From Sporosarcina sp. BP05 (GTDB lineage Bacteria; Bacillota; Bacilli; Bacillales_A; Planococcaceae), in NCBI RefSeq assembly GCF_014282005.1, contig NZ_JACFTD010000007.1:62001-126000 (forward strand): a stretch of 64,000 nucleotides of DNA, given 5' to 3'. Under the pieces are notes generated by a model, which made no database searches, was not told the DNA's origin, and saw nothing but the letters and a program-made list of their open reading frames with translations. Both the position numbers and the translations under genes were made by a program. Of the stretch, positions 54,667 through 63,972 are shown in pieces; positions within the stretch are counted from its first letter, which is position 1; each line of letters starts with the position of its first letter.

Positions 54667-55803
54667 TTAAGACTTTATGATACCTATGATTGATTCTGAT
54701 ATATCGTGTAAGTCCACGACCTTATCAGCAAAACCAGCTTCTTTAATTGCTTTTGGCATGCCATATACGACAGATGTCTTTGCCGATTCAGCAATCGTTA
54801 TTGTTTTACCGTTTCTCCGTAATACTTCCATACCATTTTTCCCGTCATACCCCATGCCTGTCATAATAACGGTCAAAAAGTTCAACTCCCCGTACTCGGC
54901 AGCTGACTCTAGAAGAACATCAACGGACGGTCGATGTCCTGCACGCGGGGGATCGACCGCGTCTAGTCGGACATAGTAGGACAGGCCTTTTTTTATCATT
55001 TTAAGATGTTTTCCACCAGGTGCAATATAGGCTGTACCCTTTTCAAGTAACTCGCCATCTTCTGCTTCTTTTACTTGAATATCACAAAGACCGTCCAGTC
55101 TATCTGCAAGAGATTTTGTAAAACCTGGAGGCATATGTTGAACAACAAGTATTGGAACACCGATTGAAGCGGGTAAACCCGTTAGTACCTCTTGTAGTGC
55201 CCGAGGTCCCCCCGTCGATGTGCCTATTACAACAAATGTTTTGCCTGTTTTGGGAATCTTATATTTGGACACATTTGTTAGCTGACTCCGATTAGGGAAA
55301 AAGGTGGGTATTTCAACAGCTTTATCAACCGTTTTTGAACTAATCGGCTGCGTCAAACGTCGCCCTGTATACTTTCTTGTCAGCGTAGACAGCCGTACGC
55401 CCGAAGCGGCAATGACTTTCCCCAGAATTTCTTCTTTCACCTCGTGAAGATTCAAGGATATTGCCCCACCCGGCTTCGCGACAAAGTCAACTGCACCGTA
55501 TTCCATAGCGAGTATGGTATTTTCTGCTCCAATTTTCGTTGTACTTGACAACATGACAATCGGTACTGGATGGCTCGCCATAATTTCTTTTAACGCTTCG
55601 AGACCATCCATAATTGGCATTTCAATATCCATGGTCACAACGTCAGGTTTCAACGTTTGCACTTTTTCGACAGCCTCTTTACCATTGCGTGCAGTCCCTA
55701 TTACTTCAATTTCCGGATGGCCCGACAGGAAGTCGGATATGAGCTTACGCATAAATGCCGAATCATCCACAACAAGCACTTTCTTGCGATTGCCTGTACT
55801 CAA
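54667..55803 (-). CDS. cheB: Chemoreceptor glutamate methylesterase CheB
   Basis: CheB has an N-terminal receiver domain with the phosphorylated Asp59 (VVTMDIEMP), a linker, and a C-terminal methylesterase with the catalytic triad: Ser in IGTSTGGPRALQ, His in VQHMPPGFT and Asp in MTGMGYDGKNGM. I use the TTG at 55801-55803 (378 residues), one base after the flhG stop; the GTG at 55812 is an alternative with tighter spacing to AAAGG. Either way the receiver domain is complete. It overlaps or abuts flhG, so translation is coupled. Confidence 0.93.
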   Translation of the reverse strand: MSTGNRKKVLVVDDSAFMRKLISDFLSGHPEIEVIGTARNGKEAVEKVQTLKPDVVTMDIEMPIMDGLEALKEIMASHPVPIVMLSSTTKIGAENTILAMEYGAVDFVAKPGGAISLNLHEVKEEILGKVIAASGVRLSTLTRKYTGRRLTQPISSKTVDKAVEIPTFFPNRSQLTNVSKYKIPKTGKTFVVIGTSTGGPRALQEVLTGLPASIGVPILVVQHMPPGFTKSLADRLDGLCDIQVKEAEDGELLEKGTAYIAPGGKHLKMIKKGLSYYVRLDAVDPPRAGHRPSVDVLLESAAEYGELNFLTVIMTGMGYDGKNGMEVLRRNGKTITIAESAKTSVVYGMPKAIKEAGFADKVVDLHDISESIIGIIKS

Positions 55804-55804
55804 A

Positions 55805-56671
55805 TCATCCACGCCCTTTCGCAAATAAACTTCTCATTTTACCGAGGAATCCTTCTCCTTGTTTGAACCCCTCATCAGAACTTGGACTAACAAACGACTC
55901 TGCAATTGCCATCATTCTTTGGGATATAGGAGCTTTGGGATAGAGAAGCAAAAATGGCTCCTGCGCAAGCACGGCCTTATGAACGACTGGATCTTCAGGC
56001 AGGAAACCTAGAATTTTAGTCTCTTTCCCTAAGAACTTACGCATAGCATATTGAAGTCTCGTAACAGCATCATTGCCATCATCGCCCTTTGAAACACGGT
56101 TACTGACGATGCTGAATACCTTATCGGGATCTTGCAAGCAAATAAATTTCATCATGGAGTAGGCATCAGTGATGGATGTTGGTTCAGTTGTCGAAATGAC
56201 AATAATCTCATCCACAGAGACAATCAATTCAATTGAACGTTGCGTTGCGCCCGCTCCCATATCAAACAAGATGAAATCATATCTTTGTTGTAAATGTTCA
56301 AACGCTTGGATTAGCCTGTCGAACATAGCTGCCGACCATTCCATAACCATATCCAGCCCCGAACCGCCAGAAATGAACGACAATCCTCCAGGTGCTTCAT
56401 TTACCACTTCATCTATTTCTACCTTATTAAGTAAATAGTCTGTCAAACTATTCCGCGGTGCCATCCCAAGTAGAATGTGGATGTTACCCATTCCAATGTC
56501 CATATCAATGATAATTACTTTCTTACCTTTAGCTAAAAGGGCATGGGCGAAATTTGTTGAGAAATTCGATTTCCCAACACCACCTTTACCACTGACTATA
56601 GCAATCGATTTTGACAGTTTACCTTGGGATTTCAGCATCTTGAGCCTAAGTGTTTCCGCCTGATCACGCAT
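55805..56671 (-). CDS. flhG: Flagellar number regulator FlhG (YlxH, MinD-like ATPase)
   Basis: This 288-residue ParA/MinD-type ATPase has the deviant Walker A SGKGGVGKSNFST at about 27-39, the switch segment IIDMDIGMGNIHILLG and Walker B FILFDMGAGA. The conserved N-terminal helix DQAETLRLKM is the FlhF-activating motif of FlhG proteins (Q in DQA). It sets flagellar number and placement with FlhF. I start at ATG 56669-56671 with AAAGGGTG upstream; the ATG just before is possible. It overlaps flhF by eight bases. Confidence 0.92.
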   Translation of the reverse strand: MRDQAETLRLKMLKSQGKLSKSIAIVSGKGGVGKSNFSTNFAHALLAKGKKVIIIDMDIGMGNIHILLGMAPRNSLTDYLLNKVEIDEVVNEAPGGLSFISGGSGLDMVMEWSAAMFDRLIQAFEHLQQRYDFILFDMGAGATQRSIELIVSVDEIIVISTTEPTSITDAYSMMKFICLQDPDKVFSIVSNRVSKGDDGNDAVTRLQYAMRKFLGKETKILGFLPEDPVVHKAVLAQEPFLLLYPKAPISQRMMAIAESFVSPSSDEGFKQGEGFLGKMRSLFAKGRG

Positions 56672-57776
56672 CATAAGCACCCTTTACTAACAAGGAAATC
56701 AGTTTCATACTATCTGCATCGGTAATATCTTCCGGCACTTCCTGACCATCCGTGTAATACGCGGTTCCAATACCATAATCCTTCATCAGATTAAACATCG
56801 GACCAATTGAGCCGGTTTCATCCATTTTAGTGAAGATGAACTTTTCAACGGAAAATGACTTGAACTGTTCAATGATTGCCCGCATGTCTTCCTCTTTAGA
56901 TGTCATAGAAAGAACTAGATACGATTCCATATCAAGCGAAAAATCGATTAGACGAGTCAAATCTTCTACGAATTTAGCCTCTTTGTAATTTCGACCTGCG
57001 GTATCAATAAATATCAGATCACGGTCAGCCAATTTCTCGATTGCTTGTTCGAAATCCTTGCTATTATATGCAATTTCCACTGGAGCTTGCAACAAGTTCG
57101 CATATGTACGAAGTTGTTCAATCGCTGCAATTCGGTACGTATCAGTGGTGATAAAACCGATTTTCTTCTTTTTTTCAAGAAGTGCCCGTGCAGCAATTTT
57201 GGCAATAGTTGTGGTCTTTCCAACACCTGTTGGTCCAAGAACATTAATGAATCTTTTATTGAAAGAAATGCCCCCGAACGGTAAATCACCAATTTCCCGT
57301 TCAAGTAATTGTTTCACAATGACAAGCTGCTCTTCATTTGTGAAATCTTTTTTCTCCACTTTCATCCTATCGTAAAGATGTTCACCCAACTCAGTGATGA
57401 AATTTGCAGACAATCCCTGTTTTTCAAGATGCGTAAGTAACGGTTTCACTTCATTTGGAAAACGGGAATGGGTAGCGGCTTGCTGCATATCCTTCAACAT
57501 TTTTTTCATTTCGGTCATTTCTCTTTTTAAGACTCCGGAAGTATCGTCGCCTCTTTCAGCATGCAATGAAATAGATGGGAGAACTGTTTCTTCTTTTCTT
57601 GAGACCGGTTCATCAAAACCCGCAACCACTTCCACAGACTTCTTTTTAAACAAACCTAAGAACCCTTTGGATTTAATGACATTTGAACTAAGGATAAGTG
57701 CATCATCACCAAAGTCCAGACGAACTTTTTTCATGGCTTCTACCATTGTTTCCGCTGTATATTTTTTCATTTTCAT
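56664..57776 (-). CDS. flhF: Flagellar SRP-type GTPase FlhF
   Basis: FlhF is the third SRP GTPase after Ffh and FtsY and marks sites of flagellar assembly. The 370-residue protein has a basic N-terminal B domain (1-90, KMKKYTAETMVEAMKKVRLD), a helical N domain, and the G domain with P-loop GPTGVGKTTT at 181-190, TTDTYRIAAIEQLRTYA, DTAGRNYKEA and TKMDETGSIG. Its start overlaps the flhA stop by one base. All G motifs are intact. Confidence 0.95.
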   Translation of the reverse strand: MKMKKYTAETMVEAMKKVRLDFGDDALILSSNVIKSKGFLGLFKKKSVEVVAGFDEPVSRKEETVLPSISLHAERGDDTSGVLKREMTEMKKMLKDMQQAATHSRFPNEVKPLLTHLEKQGLSANFITELGEHLYDRMKVEKKDFTNEEQLVIVKQLLEREIGDLPFGGISFNKRFINVLGPTGVGKTTTIAKIAARALLEKKKKIGFITTDTYRIAAIEQLRTYANLLQAPVEIAYNSKDFEQAIEKLADRDLIFIDTAGRNYKEAKFVEDLTRLIDFSLDMESYLVLSMTSKEEDMRAIIEQFKSFSVEKFIFTKMDETGSIGPMFNLMKDYGIGTAYYTDGQEVPEDITDADSMKLISLLVKGAYDA

Positions 57777-59806
57777 CAGATATCCACCACCCCAACACTT
57801 TGGACTTCAATTGAAGCTTCAAGTTCATTGTATGATAACACTGGAATTTGAGGGAAATATCGTTCCGTTATTTGCCTCAAATACATGCGGATTGCTGGCG
57901 TACAAAGGACAACCGGCGATTGATCCATCAGTGCGACACGTTCTACTTCCCCTGCAATCGATTCGAGGATTTCCTGGGAATGTTGTGGGTCTAGTGATAA
58001 ATAATTACCTTGTTCCGTTTGTTGGATACTATCCGCAATCATTTTCTCAACTTTGCCAGAGACGGTCAGTACTTTGAGCAATTGACCAGTCGTCGCGTAC
58101 TGATTTGTAATTTGCCTTGCAAGAGCCTGTCTAACATACTCTGTTAAGACGTCGACGTCTGATGTATATTTCGAATAATCCGCAAGTGTTTCAAAGATGA
58201 TTGGCAAGTTCCGTACTGAGACATGCTCGTTCAGCAACTTCGCAAGTACTTTTTGAATTTCACCAATCGATAACGGTGTAGGTGTGAGCTCGTCGACAAG
58301 TATCGGGTACGTTTCACGCACGTGATCGACCAATTGTTTTGTTTCTTGACGGCCAATCAAGTCCGCAGCATTCGCACGAATTACTTCTGTCAGATGCGTC
58401 GAAACAACACTTGGTGGGTCGACAACCGTATAACCAAGAATCTCTGCATCTTCTTTGACATCTTCCGTTATCCATTTAGCCGGAAGTCCGAATGATGGCT
58501 CGATTGTATCAATACCTTCAATCGAATCGTCTCCGCCCGGACTCATTGCTAGGTAATGATCAAGAAGTAATTCCCCTCTTGCTAATTCACTTCCCTTAAT
58601 CTTGATTCTATACTCATTTGGTTGTAACTGGATATTATCCCTAATACGAACAACCGGGATAACGAGGCCCAGCTCAATTGCCAACTGCCTACGAATCATG
58701 ACAACACGGTCGAGTAAATCCCCACCCTGCGTCGCATCTACTAGCGGAATAAGCCCATAGCCAAACTCGAATTCAATTGGGTCTACATTTAGCAAATTGA
58801 CAACATTCTCCGGGCTTTTCAGACCTTCCGTTTCAACATCTTCTTCCATCTCCAGCAGTTCCTTAGGATCTTCTACGACCTTCTTAGACATTAGATAGGC
58901 CCCGGCTGCAAGCGTAATCGCAACCGGAATTGTAAGTATGTCGTTAATAGGTGTAGCAAGCCCAAGTAAAAATACTGTTGCAGCTGCGACGTAAAGTAAT
59001 TTTGCTTCTCCAAAAAGCTGGCTGATAATATCGGTACCTAGATTGCCCTTAGACGCGGCACGTGTTACGACAATACCTGTTGCAGTTGAAATAAGCAGCG
59101 CTGGTATTTGTGAAACGATACCATCACCAACTGTCAATTGTGAAAAGAGCAAAGCGGCTTCCGCGAATGGTAGCCCCATTTGAACTACCCCAATGATCAT
59201 TCCGACAAGCAGGTTTATAATGACGATAATGATACCGGCGATTGCGTCTCCTTTAACGAACTTTGTTGCCCCGTCCATGGCTCCGTAAAAGTCGGCTTCA
59301 TTACTGACTTTTTCACGTCTCATACGCGCTTCCGTGTCAGAAATCATACCGGCGTTCAAGTCAGCATCGATACTCATCTGTTTCCCTGGCATTGCATCAA
59401 GCGTGAAACGGGCTGCTACTTCAGATACCCGCTCCGCACCTTTTGTAATGACGATAAACTGAATAATGACAAGGATAACGAAGATAACGAGACCGACGAC
59501 GATATTTCCTCCCGTAACAAAGGTACCGAACGTTTCAACAACTCCACCCGCATCTCCGTTTGACAAAATTGCCCGGGTCGTTGAAACGTTAAGGCCCAAA
59601 CGGAAAAGTGTAAGCAAGAGTAATAAGGTAGGAAAAATTGAAAACTGTAACGCTTCCTGCATGTTCATGGCTGTTAAAAGAACTAAAAGTCCAAGTGTAA
59701 TATTTATAATTATCAAGAAACTCAAAAGCCATGGTGGAAGCGGGATGACAAGCATCGCAACAATCATAATTACCGCCGCGAGTACTCCTATATCTCTGAA
59801 TTTCAT
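57776..59806 (-). CDS. flhA: Flagellar export gate protein FlhA
   Basis: FlhA is the nonameric export gate of the flagellar type III system, 676 residues. The N-terminal half holds about eight membrane helices with the FHIPEP loop region (MPGKQMSIDADLNAGMISDT then EARMRR). The cytoplasmic C-terminal half (from about 325) binds chaperone-substrate complexes and has ERYFPQIPVLSYNEL near its end. A 261-base gap with repeats separates it from flhB, unlike the tight junction in B. subtilis. Confidence 0.96.
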   Translation of the reverse strand: MKFRDIGVLAAVIMIVAMLVIPLPPWLLSFLIIINITLGLLVLLTAMNMQEALQFSIFPTLLLLLTLFRLGLNVSTTRAILSNGDAGGVVETFGTFVTGGNIVVGLVIFVILVIIQFIVITKGAERVSEVAARFTLDAMPGKQMSIDADLNAGMISDTEARMRREKVSNEADFYGAMDGATKFVKGDAIAGIIIVIINLLVGMIIGVVQMGLPFAEAALLFSQLTVGDGIVSQIPALLISTATGIVVTRAASKGNLGTDIISQLFGEAKLLYVAAATVFLLGLATPINDILTIPVAITLAAGAYLMSKKVVEDPKELLEMEEDVETEGLKSPENVVNLLNVDPIEFEFGYGLIPLVDATQGGDLLDRVVMIRRQLAIELGLVIPVVRIRDNIQLQPNEYRIKIKGSELARGELLLDHYLAMSPGGDDSIEGIDTIEPSFGLPAKWITEDVKEDAEILGYTVVDPPSVVSTHLTEVIRANAADLIGRQETKQLVDHVRETYPILVDELTPTPLSIGEIQKVLAKLLNEHVSVRNLPIIFETLADYSKYTSDVDVLTEYVRQALARQITNQYATTGQLLKVLTVSGKVEKMIADSIQQTEQGNYLSLDPQHSQEILESIAGEVERVALMDQSPVVLCTPAIRMYLRQITERYFPQIPVLSYNELEASIEVQSVGVVDI

Positions 59807-59828
59807 GTCATCCCTACTTTCTAGTATT

Positions 59829-59975
59829 TAATCAAACACGCCTTGGAGTGTTTGCGTCCAGATTTTGAATTGAGGTTGTGCAAGCAGGACGCAGGATGCG
59901 GCGAACTTAGGTTGCCTTTTCACTCCTTTCAAAATCTGCGACATTCGCCGGCCGACTAAAGGAGCCGCGTCCTGC
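59829..59975. repeat. Palindromic repeat before flhA (copy 2)
   Basis: The first 36 bases match 34703-34738 with a covarying stem: AAACAC/GTGTTT here for AAATAC/GTATTT there. A later AAAATC-GCGACAT, CGCCGG stretch is also shared. As at rimP, the element ends about 20 bases before the start codon of the next gene. Confidence 0.7.
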
Positions 59976-60004
59976 GGCAACGTCGGCACTAGTACGTCCT
60001 GTAC
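59964..60004. repeat. Two GGA-loop hairpins between flhB and flhA
   Basis: GCCGC-GTCCT-GCGGC (59964-59978, identical to the hairpin at 50826-50840) and GTAC-GTCCT-GTAC (59992-60004) both give CAGGACG in a loop on the minus strand. They belong to the same motif class as those in elements A1 and A2. Confidence 0.65.
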
Positions 60005-60014
60005 GTCGGAGGCT

Positions 60015-60067
60015 TTTGGTCAACAGGATGGGAGGATTGAACTACATCCTTCCTCCTGTTGACCAAA
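60015..60067. repeat. Long hairpin after flhB
   Basis: TTTGGTCAACAGGA and TCCTGTTGACCAAA form a perfect 14-bp stem. The loop has a further GGAGGATT/ATCCTTCC pairing. It directly follows the flhB stop. There is no U run, so it is not a typical terminator; it may protect or process the flhB mRNA end. Confidence 0.75.
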
Positions 60068-61150
60068 TCAAATTTTACGTTGAATTCTGTATACATACGC
60101 AAGTATTTCAGCTATCGCTTTGAAGAACTCTTCAGGAATCCTTCCACCAATTTCAACATCGTCGTAAAGCGCTCTCGCGAGTGGTCGATTTTCTACCATG
60201 ACAATGTTATTTTCAGTGGCAATCAATTTAATCTTTTGAGCGACGAAATCGACACCTTTTGCGACAACGATGGGCGCATCCATATCCCCGTCCTTATACT
60301 TCAGTGCAATCGCATAATGGGTCGGGTTCGTGATAACGACATCTGCGTTAGGCACTTCCTGCATCATGCGTCGCATCGCCATTTCACGTTGCTGCTGCTT
60401 AATTTTGGATTTTATAAGCGGATCCCCTTCGGAGTTTTTATATTCATCCTTAATATCCTGTTTGGACATCCGAAGATTTTTTTCATAGTCATATTTTTGA
60501 TACATAAAGTCTAAAATGGATATGAACAACAAGACAAATGCTGCTGTTATTCCCATCAATGCGGCAAGTTGCCCAATTGTCGTTAATACGTCCCAGGGGC
60601 TTTTAAATGCCAGCCCTAGTACTTTATCAATATTCGCCACAAGAATAAGCGTAGTAGTTGTTCCAATAAATGAAATTTTCAATATGGACTTCATCAATTC
60701 AATAATGGCACGGATCGAAAAAATCCGCTTAAGCCCTTTGATTGGATCTATTTTCTTCAAATCCATTTTCAGCGGTTCAGCGGTAAGAAGCAAACCGAAT
60801 TGAAAAATATTCCCAGCCACTCCTGCAACAACCGCAATTAGCATGACAGGCAATAGAAGAAATGCCATTTGAATTAAGACATCTCCATAAATGAGCATTG
60901 CCTGATCCTCATCTAGATTCGATATAGGAAGATATTCAGTGAATGCCTGATGGAAAAACATGAAAAAGCGGTCCCTCATAAATCCTGCAGCAAAAAACAG
61001 GAAAAGGAACACGGATAGTAGTAGGATTGCACTTGTAACGTCCTGACTTTTTAATACCTGGCCTTTTTTTCGGGAATCTTGACGTTTTTTCTGAGTGGCT
61101 TTTTCGGTCTTTTCCCCTGCGAAGAATTGCAGATCAAGCCGCAACATCAT
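60068..61150 (-). CDS. flhB: Flagellar export specificity switch protein FlhB
   Basis: FlhB switches export from rod/hook to filament proteins by self-cleavage. The 360-residue protein has the start LRLDLQFFAGEKTEKATQKK, four membrane helices, a linker (SKQDIKDEYKNSEGDPLIKS) and the cleavage motif NPTH at 275-278. I start at the first of two adjacent ATGs (61148-61150), eight bases from GGAGG. It follows fliR almost directly and belongs to the export gate block fliOPQR-flhBA. Confidence 0.96.
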   Translation of the reverse strand: MMLRLDLQFFAGEKTEKATQKKRQDSRKKGQVLKSQDVTSAILLLSVFLFLFFAAGFMRDRFFMFFHQAFTEYLPISNLDEDQAMLIYGDVLIQMAFLLLPVMLIAVVAGVAGNIFQFGLLLTAEPLKMDLKKIDPIKGLKRIFSIRAIIELMKSILKISFIGTTTTLILVANIDKVLGLAFKSPWDVLTTIGQLAALMGITAAFVLLFISILDFMYQKYDYEKNLRMSKQDIKDEYKNSEGDPLIKSKIKQQQREMAMRRMMQEVPNADVVITNPTHYAIALKYKDGDMDAPIVVAKGVDFVAQKIKLIATENNIVMVENRPLARALYDDVEIGGRIPEEFFKAIAEILAYVYRIQRKI

Positions 61151-61151
61151 A

Positions 61152-61928
61152 CTAGCCACCTCCAAGAATTAACATCAAGTCCCGCATACTGATCATCATC
61201 ACTTCAAACAATTTCTTCATCATTTGGACCATAACACCCATCATAATAAACAGAACGACGAAACTAACCCCAATCTTGATTGGGAATCCTATAACAAAAA
61301 TATTTAATTGTGGCACTGCTCTTGCAGTGATTCCAAGTGCTATATCGACAAGGAATAATGTTGCAACAATTGGAATTGACATTTGGAAAGCAATTGCGAA
61401 TGAGGTTGCAAAAGTCCGAATGACGAAATCGACTACCCCTTCTTTTCCAAAGGCCGGCCACAGTTGGTCCGCCGGAAGAAATTGATAGCTATAAAAAATA
61501 CCATCTAAAAGCATATGATGGCCGTTTAGTGCCAGTAACAACAGGATGGCCAACGAGTTAAAGAATTGACCAAGAAGTGGAGATTGTGCTCCAGTCTGCG
61601 GATCAATTACGTTCGCAATCGCAAAACCCATTTGAAAATCGATAAAACCACCGGCAACTTGAATAGCAGACATAACGATGAATGCGATGATGCCAATGAA
61701 TAATCCTGTCATGGCCTCTTTTACAACTAACAAGAGGTATGCCCCATCAATCTCCAGCTCAGGCATGTCGACTGTATAGACCATTGCCCACGCTAGCAAA
61801 GCACCAAAAATGATACGCTGGGTAGCCGGTATTGCACGGTAAGAAAATAGTGGAAGTGTAACAAAAAAAGCAGTGACTCGGGTCAGTATAAGTAAGTATG
61901 CGGCTAATGAAGGTACTAATTCTTCCAT
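61152..61928 (-). CDS. fliR: Flagellar export protein FliR
   Basis: FliR is a core channel component of the export gate. The 258-residue protein is highly hydrophobic with about six to seven helices and has the family region FIDFQMGFAIANVIDPQTGA then QSPLLGQF. It follows fliQ after four bases and precedes flhB after one base, the standard order. The sequence is full length with no interruption. Confidence 0.95.
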   Translation of the reverse strand: MEELVPSLAAYLLILTRVTAFFVTLPLFSYRAIPATQRIIFGALLAWAMVYTVDMPELEIDGAYLLLVVKEAMTGLFIGIIAFIVMSAIQVAGGFIDFQMGFAIANVIDPQTGAQSPLLGQFFNSLAILLLLALNGHHMLLDGIFYSYQFLPADQLWPAFGKEGVVDFVIRTFATSFAIAFQMSIPIVATLFLVDIALGITARAVPQLNIFVIGFPIKIGVSFVVLFIMMGVMVQMMKKLFEVMMISMRDLMLILGGG

Positions 61929-61932
61929 TTAA

Positions 61933-62202
61933 TCACCCGACATACCGTCCAAGATTTTCAAAAATATCTGCTGCATACGTTGTAACTCTCGCTAGCATCC
62001 AGGGGCCGAAAACGACAATCCCAACTAAAACAGAAACAATTTTAGGCACGAATGCTAGTGTTTGTTCCTGAATTTGTGTGGTTGCCTGGAAAATACTAAC
62101 GGAAAGCCCTGTCACAAGTGCAAGGATAAGGAGAGGGCCTGAAGTCAAAAGAATGACCCAGATGGCACGCTCAGCTATCTCTATGACTAATTCTTGCGTC
62201 AT
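61933..62202 (-). CDS. fliQ: Flagellar export protein FliQ
   Basis: FliQ is a small gate component of 89 residues with two membrane helices separated by a short loop (SIFQATTQIQEQTLAFVPKI is the conserved segment). It wraps around the FliP-FliR channel in known structures. It lies 12 bases after fliP and four before fliR. The ribosome site is AGGAGGGG. Confidence 0.95.
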   Translation of the reverse strand: MTQELVIEIAERAIWVILLTSGPLLILALVTGLSVSIFQATTQIQEQTLAFVPKIVSVLVGIVVFGPWMLARVTTYAADIFENLGRYVG

Positions 62203-62214
62203 TCAAAACCCCTC

Positions 62215-62880
62215 CTAAAAACTTTGCAACAATGATTTGATAATGAGATACCAACCATCCACAAGGACGAACAGCAATATTTTAAACGGCAACGAAATCA
62301 TAACTGGCGGTAACATCATCATTCCCATTGACATAAGGATACTTGCTACAATCATGTCAATAACTAAAAATGGAATGAAAATCATAAAGCCCATTTGGAA
62401 TGCCGTTTTAATTTCACTCAGTGCGAATGCTGGAACTAACATTGTCAGTGAAATGTCTTCTAGTGATTCAGGTCGATCTGCTTTATTGTAGCGAAGGAAT
62501 AATTCCAAATCCTTTTGTCTTGTATGTTTACTCATGAACTCTTTGAACGGGATACTTGCCTGTTCATATGCTTCGTCAAGCGAAATCTCATCGGCAAATA
62601 ATGGTGTTAAAGCCTTATCATTCACTTGCTGAAACGTTGGAGCCATGATGAAAAATGTTAAAAAGAGTGCTAGACCGACAAGTACTTGGTTGGGAGGCAT
62701 CTGCTGTGTTGCAAGTGCAGTTCTGACGAATGACAGAACTATGATAATCCTCGCAAAAGAAGTCATTAAAATTAGAATAGCTGGAGCTAGAGACAAGACA
62801 GTCAGAAGCAACATCATTTTGATAGATGTTGATACATTTGTTGGATCACTATCTGAGAAAAACTGAGCAAAATCATTCAT
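62215..62880 (-). CDS. fliP: Flagellar export protein FliP
   Basis: FliP forms the pentameric core of the export channel. The 221 residues equal the B. subtilis length. It has a short N-terminus, then a helix, TSFARIIIVLSFVRTALATQ then QMPPNQVL, a soluble loop (about 85-140) and C-terminal helices with MLVPAFALSEIKTAFQMGF. It lacks the long cleavable signal of enteric FliP. Its start overlaps the end of fliO by eight bases. Confidence 0.96.
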   Translation of the reverse strand: MNDFAQFFSDSDPTNVSTSIKMMLLLTVLSLAPAILILMTSFARIIIVLSFVRTALATQQMPPNQVLVGLALFLTFFIMAPTFQQVNDKALTPLFADEISLDEAYEQASIPFKEFMSKHTRQKDLELFLRYNKADRPESLEDISLTMLVPAFALSEIKTAFQMGFMIFIPFLVIDMIVASILMSMGMMMLPPVMISLPFKILLFVLVDGWYLIIKSLLQSF

Positions 62881-63583
62881 CTCGGTTGCGCTCCTTTTCT
62901 GTCAACCGGCTGATATGCCGTTTTCTCTCTTCTTTCATCTCCTCAAGCTTTGATTGAAATATATTACCGAAGTCAGGTGACTCTTGCGTTGTCCCATTCG
63001 AGGCACTTTTCGGTTTTCCTGTTACTTTAGCAAGAATCCGATTGAGCATCCCATCTGTTAACTCTGAACTACCACCCTCGTAGAATTCAACTAGTTTATC
63101 GACTTCATCGGGATCCGTAATCTCTTTTAACAGACGGATATCGTTTCCAACCCCGATAACGTAATAGGACTCACCTATTAAGACCAATTGTATCGATTTA
63201 TGCTGACCGAGCGAAATACCACCCATGTTTTTCATAAGTCGATTTTTATCGTAGAGCTTATTTTTTCGATTAACGAACTTCAATAGACCGAATAATAACC
63301 CGAGGACGAACACTAAAGCGAATAACGTTTTTATGTAGTCCCCCGCCGAGGAACCGACACCCGCCTTGTCCGTAGTCAGGTCATCAGCAGGTGACGGTGT
63401 TAACTTGCCCTCATCGGTGTCGGTACTGGTACCCTTTTCCGGGTCTTTGTTAAACATATCGGACACCGGTTTATTCGGATCCACGTCGGTATCTGCGTGC
63501 ACGGATACGTATGGCAATTGGGTTACTAGGAAGATGATTAGAATGAATGCTGACAAGTATTTTAGTACAATCGTTAATTTCAT
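62873..63583 (-). CDS. fliO: Flagellar assembly protein FliO (FliZ)
   Basis: FliO assists assembly of the FliP pentamer. The 236-residue protein has an N-terminal signal sequence (about 1-30, ending VHA), an acidic extracytoplasmic stretch rich in Asp, Thr and Pro, one membrane helix (about 85-105), and a cytoplasmic FliO domain with MKNMGGISLGQHKSIQLVLI. This layout (signal, extracellular linker, helix, beta domain) is the Bacillus FliZ form. It lies between cheY and fliP. Confidence 0.9.
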   Translation of the reverse strand: MKLTIVLKYLSAFILIIFLVTQLPYVSVHADTDVDPNKPVSDMFNKDPEKGTSTDTDEGKLTPSPADDLTTDKAGVGSSAGDYIKTLFALVFVLGLLFGLLKFVNRKNKLYDKNRLMKNMGGISLGQHKSIQLVLIGESYYVIGVGNDIRLLKEITDPDEVDKLVEFYEGGSSELTDGMLNRILAKVTGKPKSASNGTTQESPDFGNIFQSKLEEMKEERKRHISRLTEKERNRDE

Positions 63584-63590
63584 CCCTCGA

Positions 63591-63953
63591 TTATCCTAAT
63601 GCTTTTTCGATTGCTTCAACAACACGATCCGCCTGGAATGGTTTAACGATAAAGTCTTTTGCACCAGCTTGAATTGCATCGATTACCATAGCCTGCTGCC
63701 CCATTGCTGAACACATGATGATCTTTGCCGAAGGGTCTTTTTCTTTAATCGCTTTTAAAGCTGCAATACCATCCATTTCTGGCATTGTAATGTCCATTGT
63801 GACAAGATCAGGTTTTAAATCGAAATACTTTTCAATAGCTTGTACACCATCTGCCGCCTCGCCAACCACTTCGAAATTGTTCTTTGTCAAAATATCTTTA
63901 ATCATCATTCGCATGAAAGCTGCATCGTCTACTATTAATATACGTCTACTCAT
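63591..63953 (-). CDS. cheY: Chemotaxis response regulator CheY
   Basis: This single receiver domain of 120 residues carries CheA phosphate to the flagellar switch. The acidic pocket Asp9/Asp10 (LIVDDAAFMRMMIKD), phosphorylated Asp54 (TMDITMPEMDG), Ser and Lys103-region motif (AKDFIVKPFQ) are intact. I start at ATG 63951-63953 with GGGGGT upstream; the ATG two codons earlier is too close to that site. It follows fliY and precedes fliO, as in B. subtilis. Confidence 0.95.
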   Translation of the reverse strand: MSRRILIVDDAAFMRMMIKDILTKNNFEVVGEAADGVQAIEKYFDLKPDLVTMDITMPEMDGIAALKAIKEKDPSAKIIMCSAMGQQAMVIDAIQAGAKDFIVKPFQADRVVEAIEKALG

Positions 63954-63972
63954 TGTCATTACCCCCGTTAAG

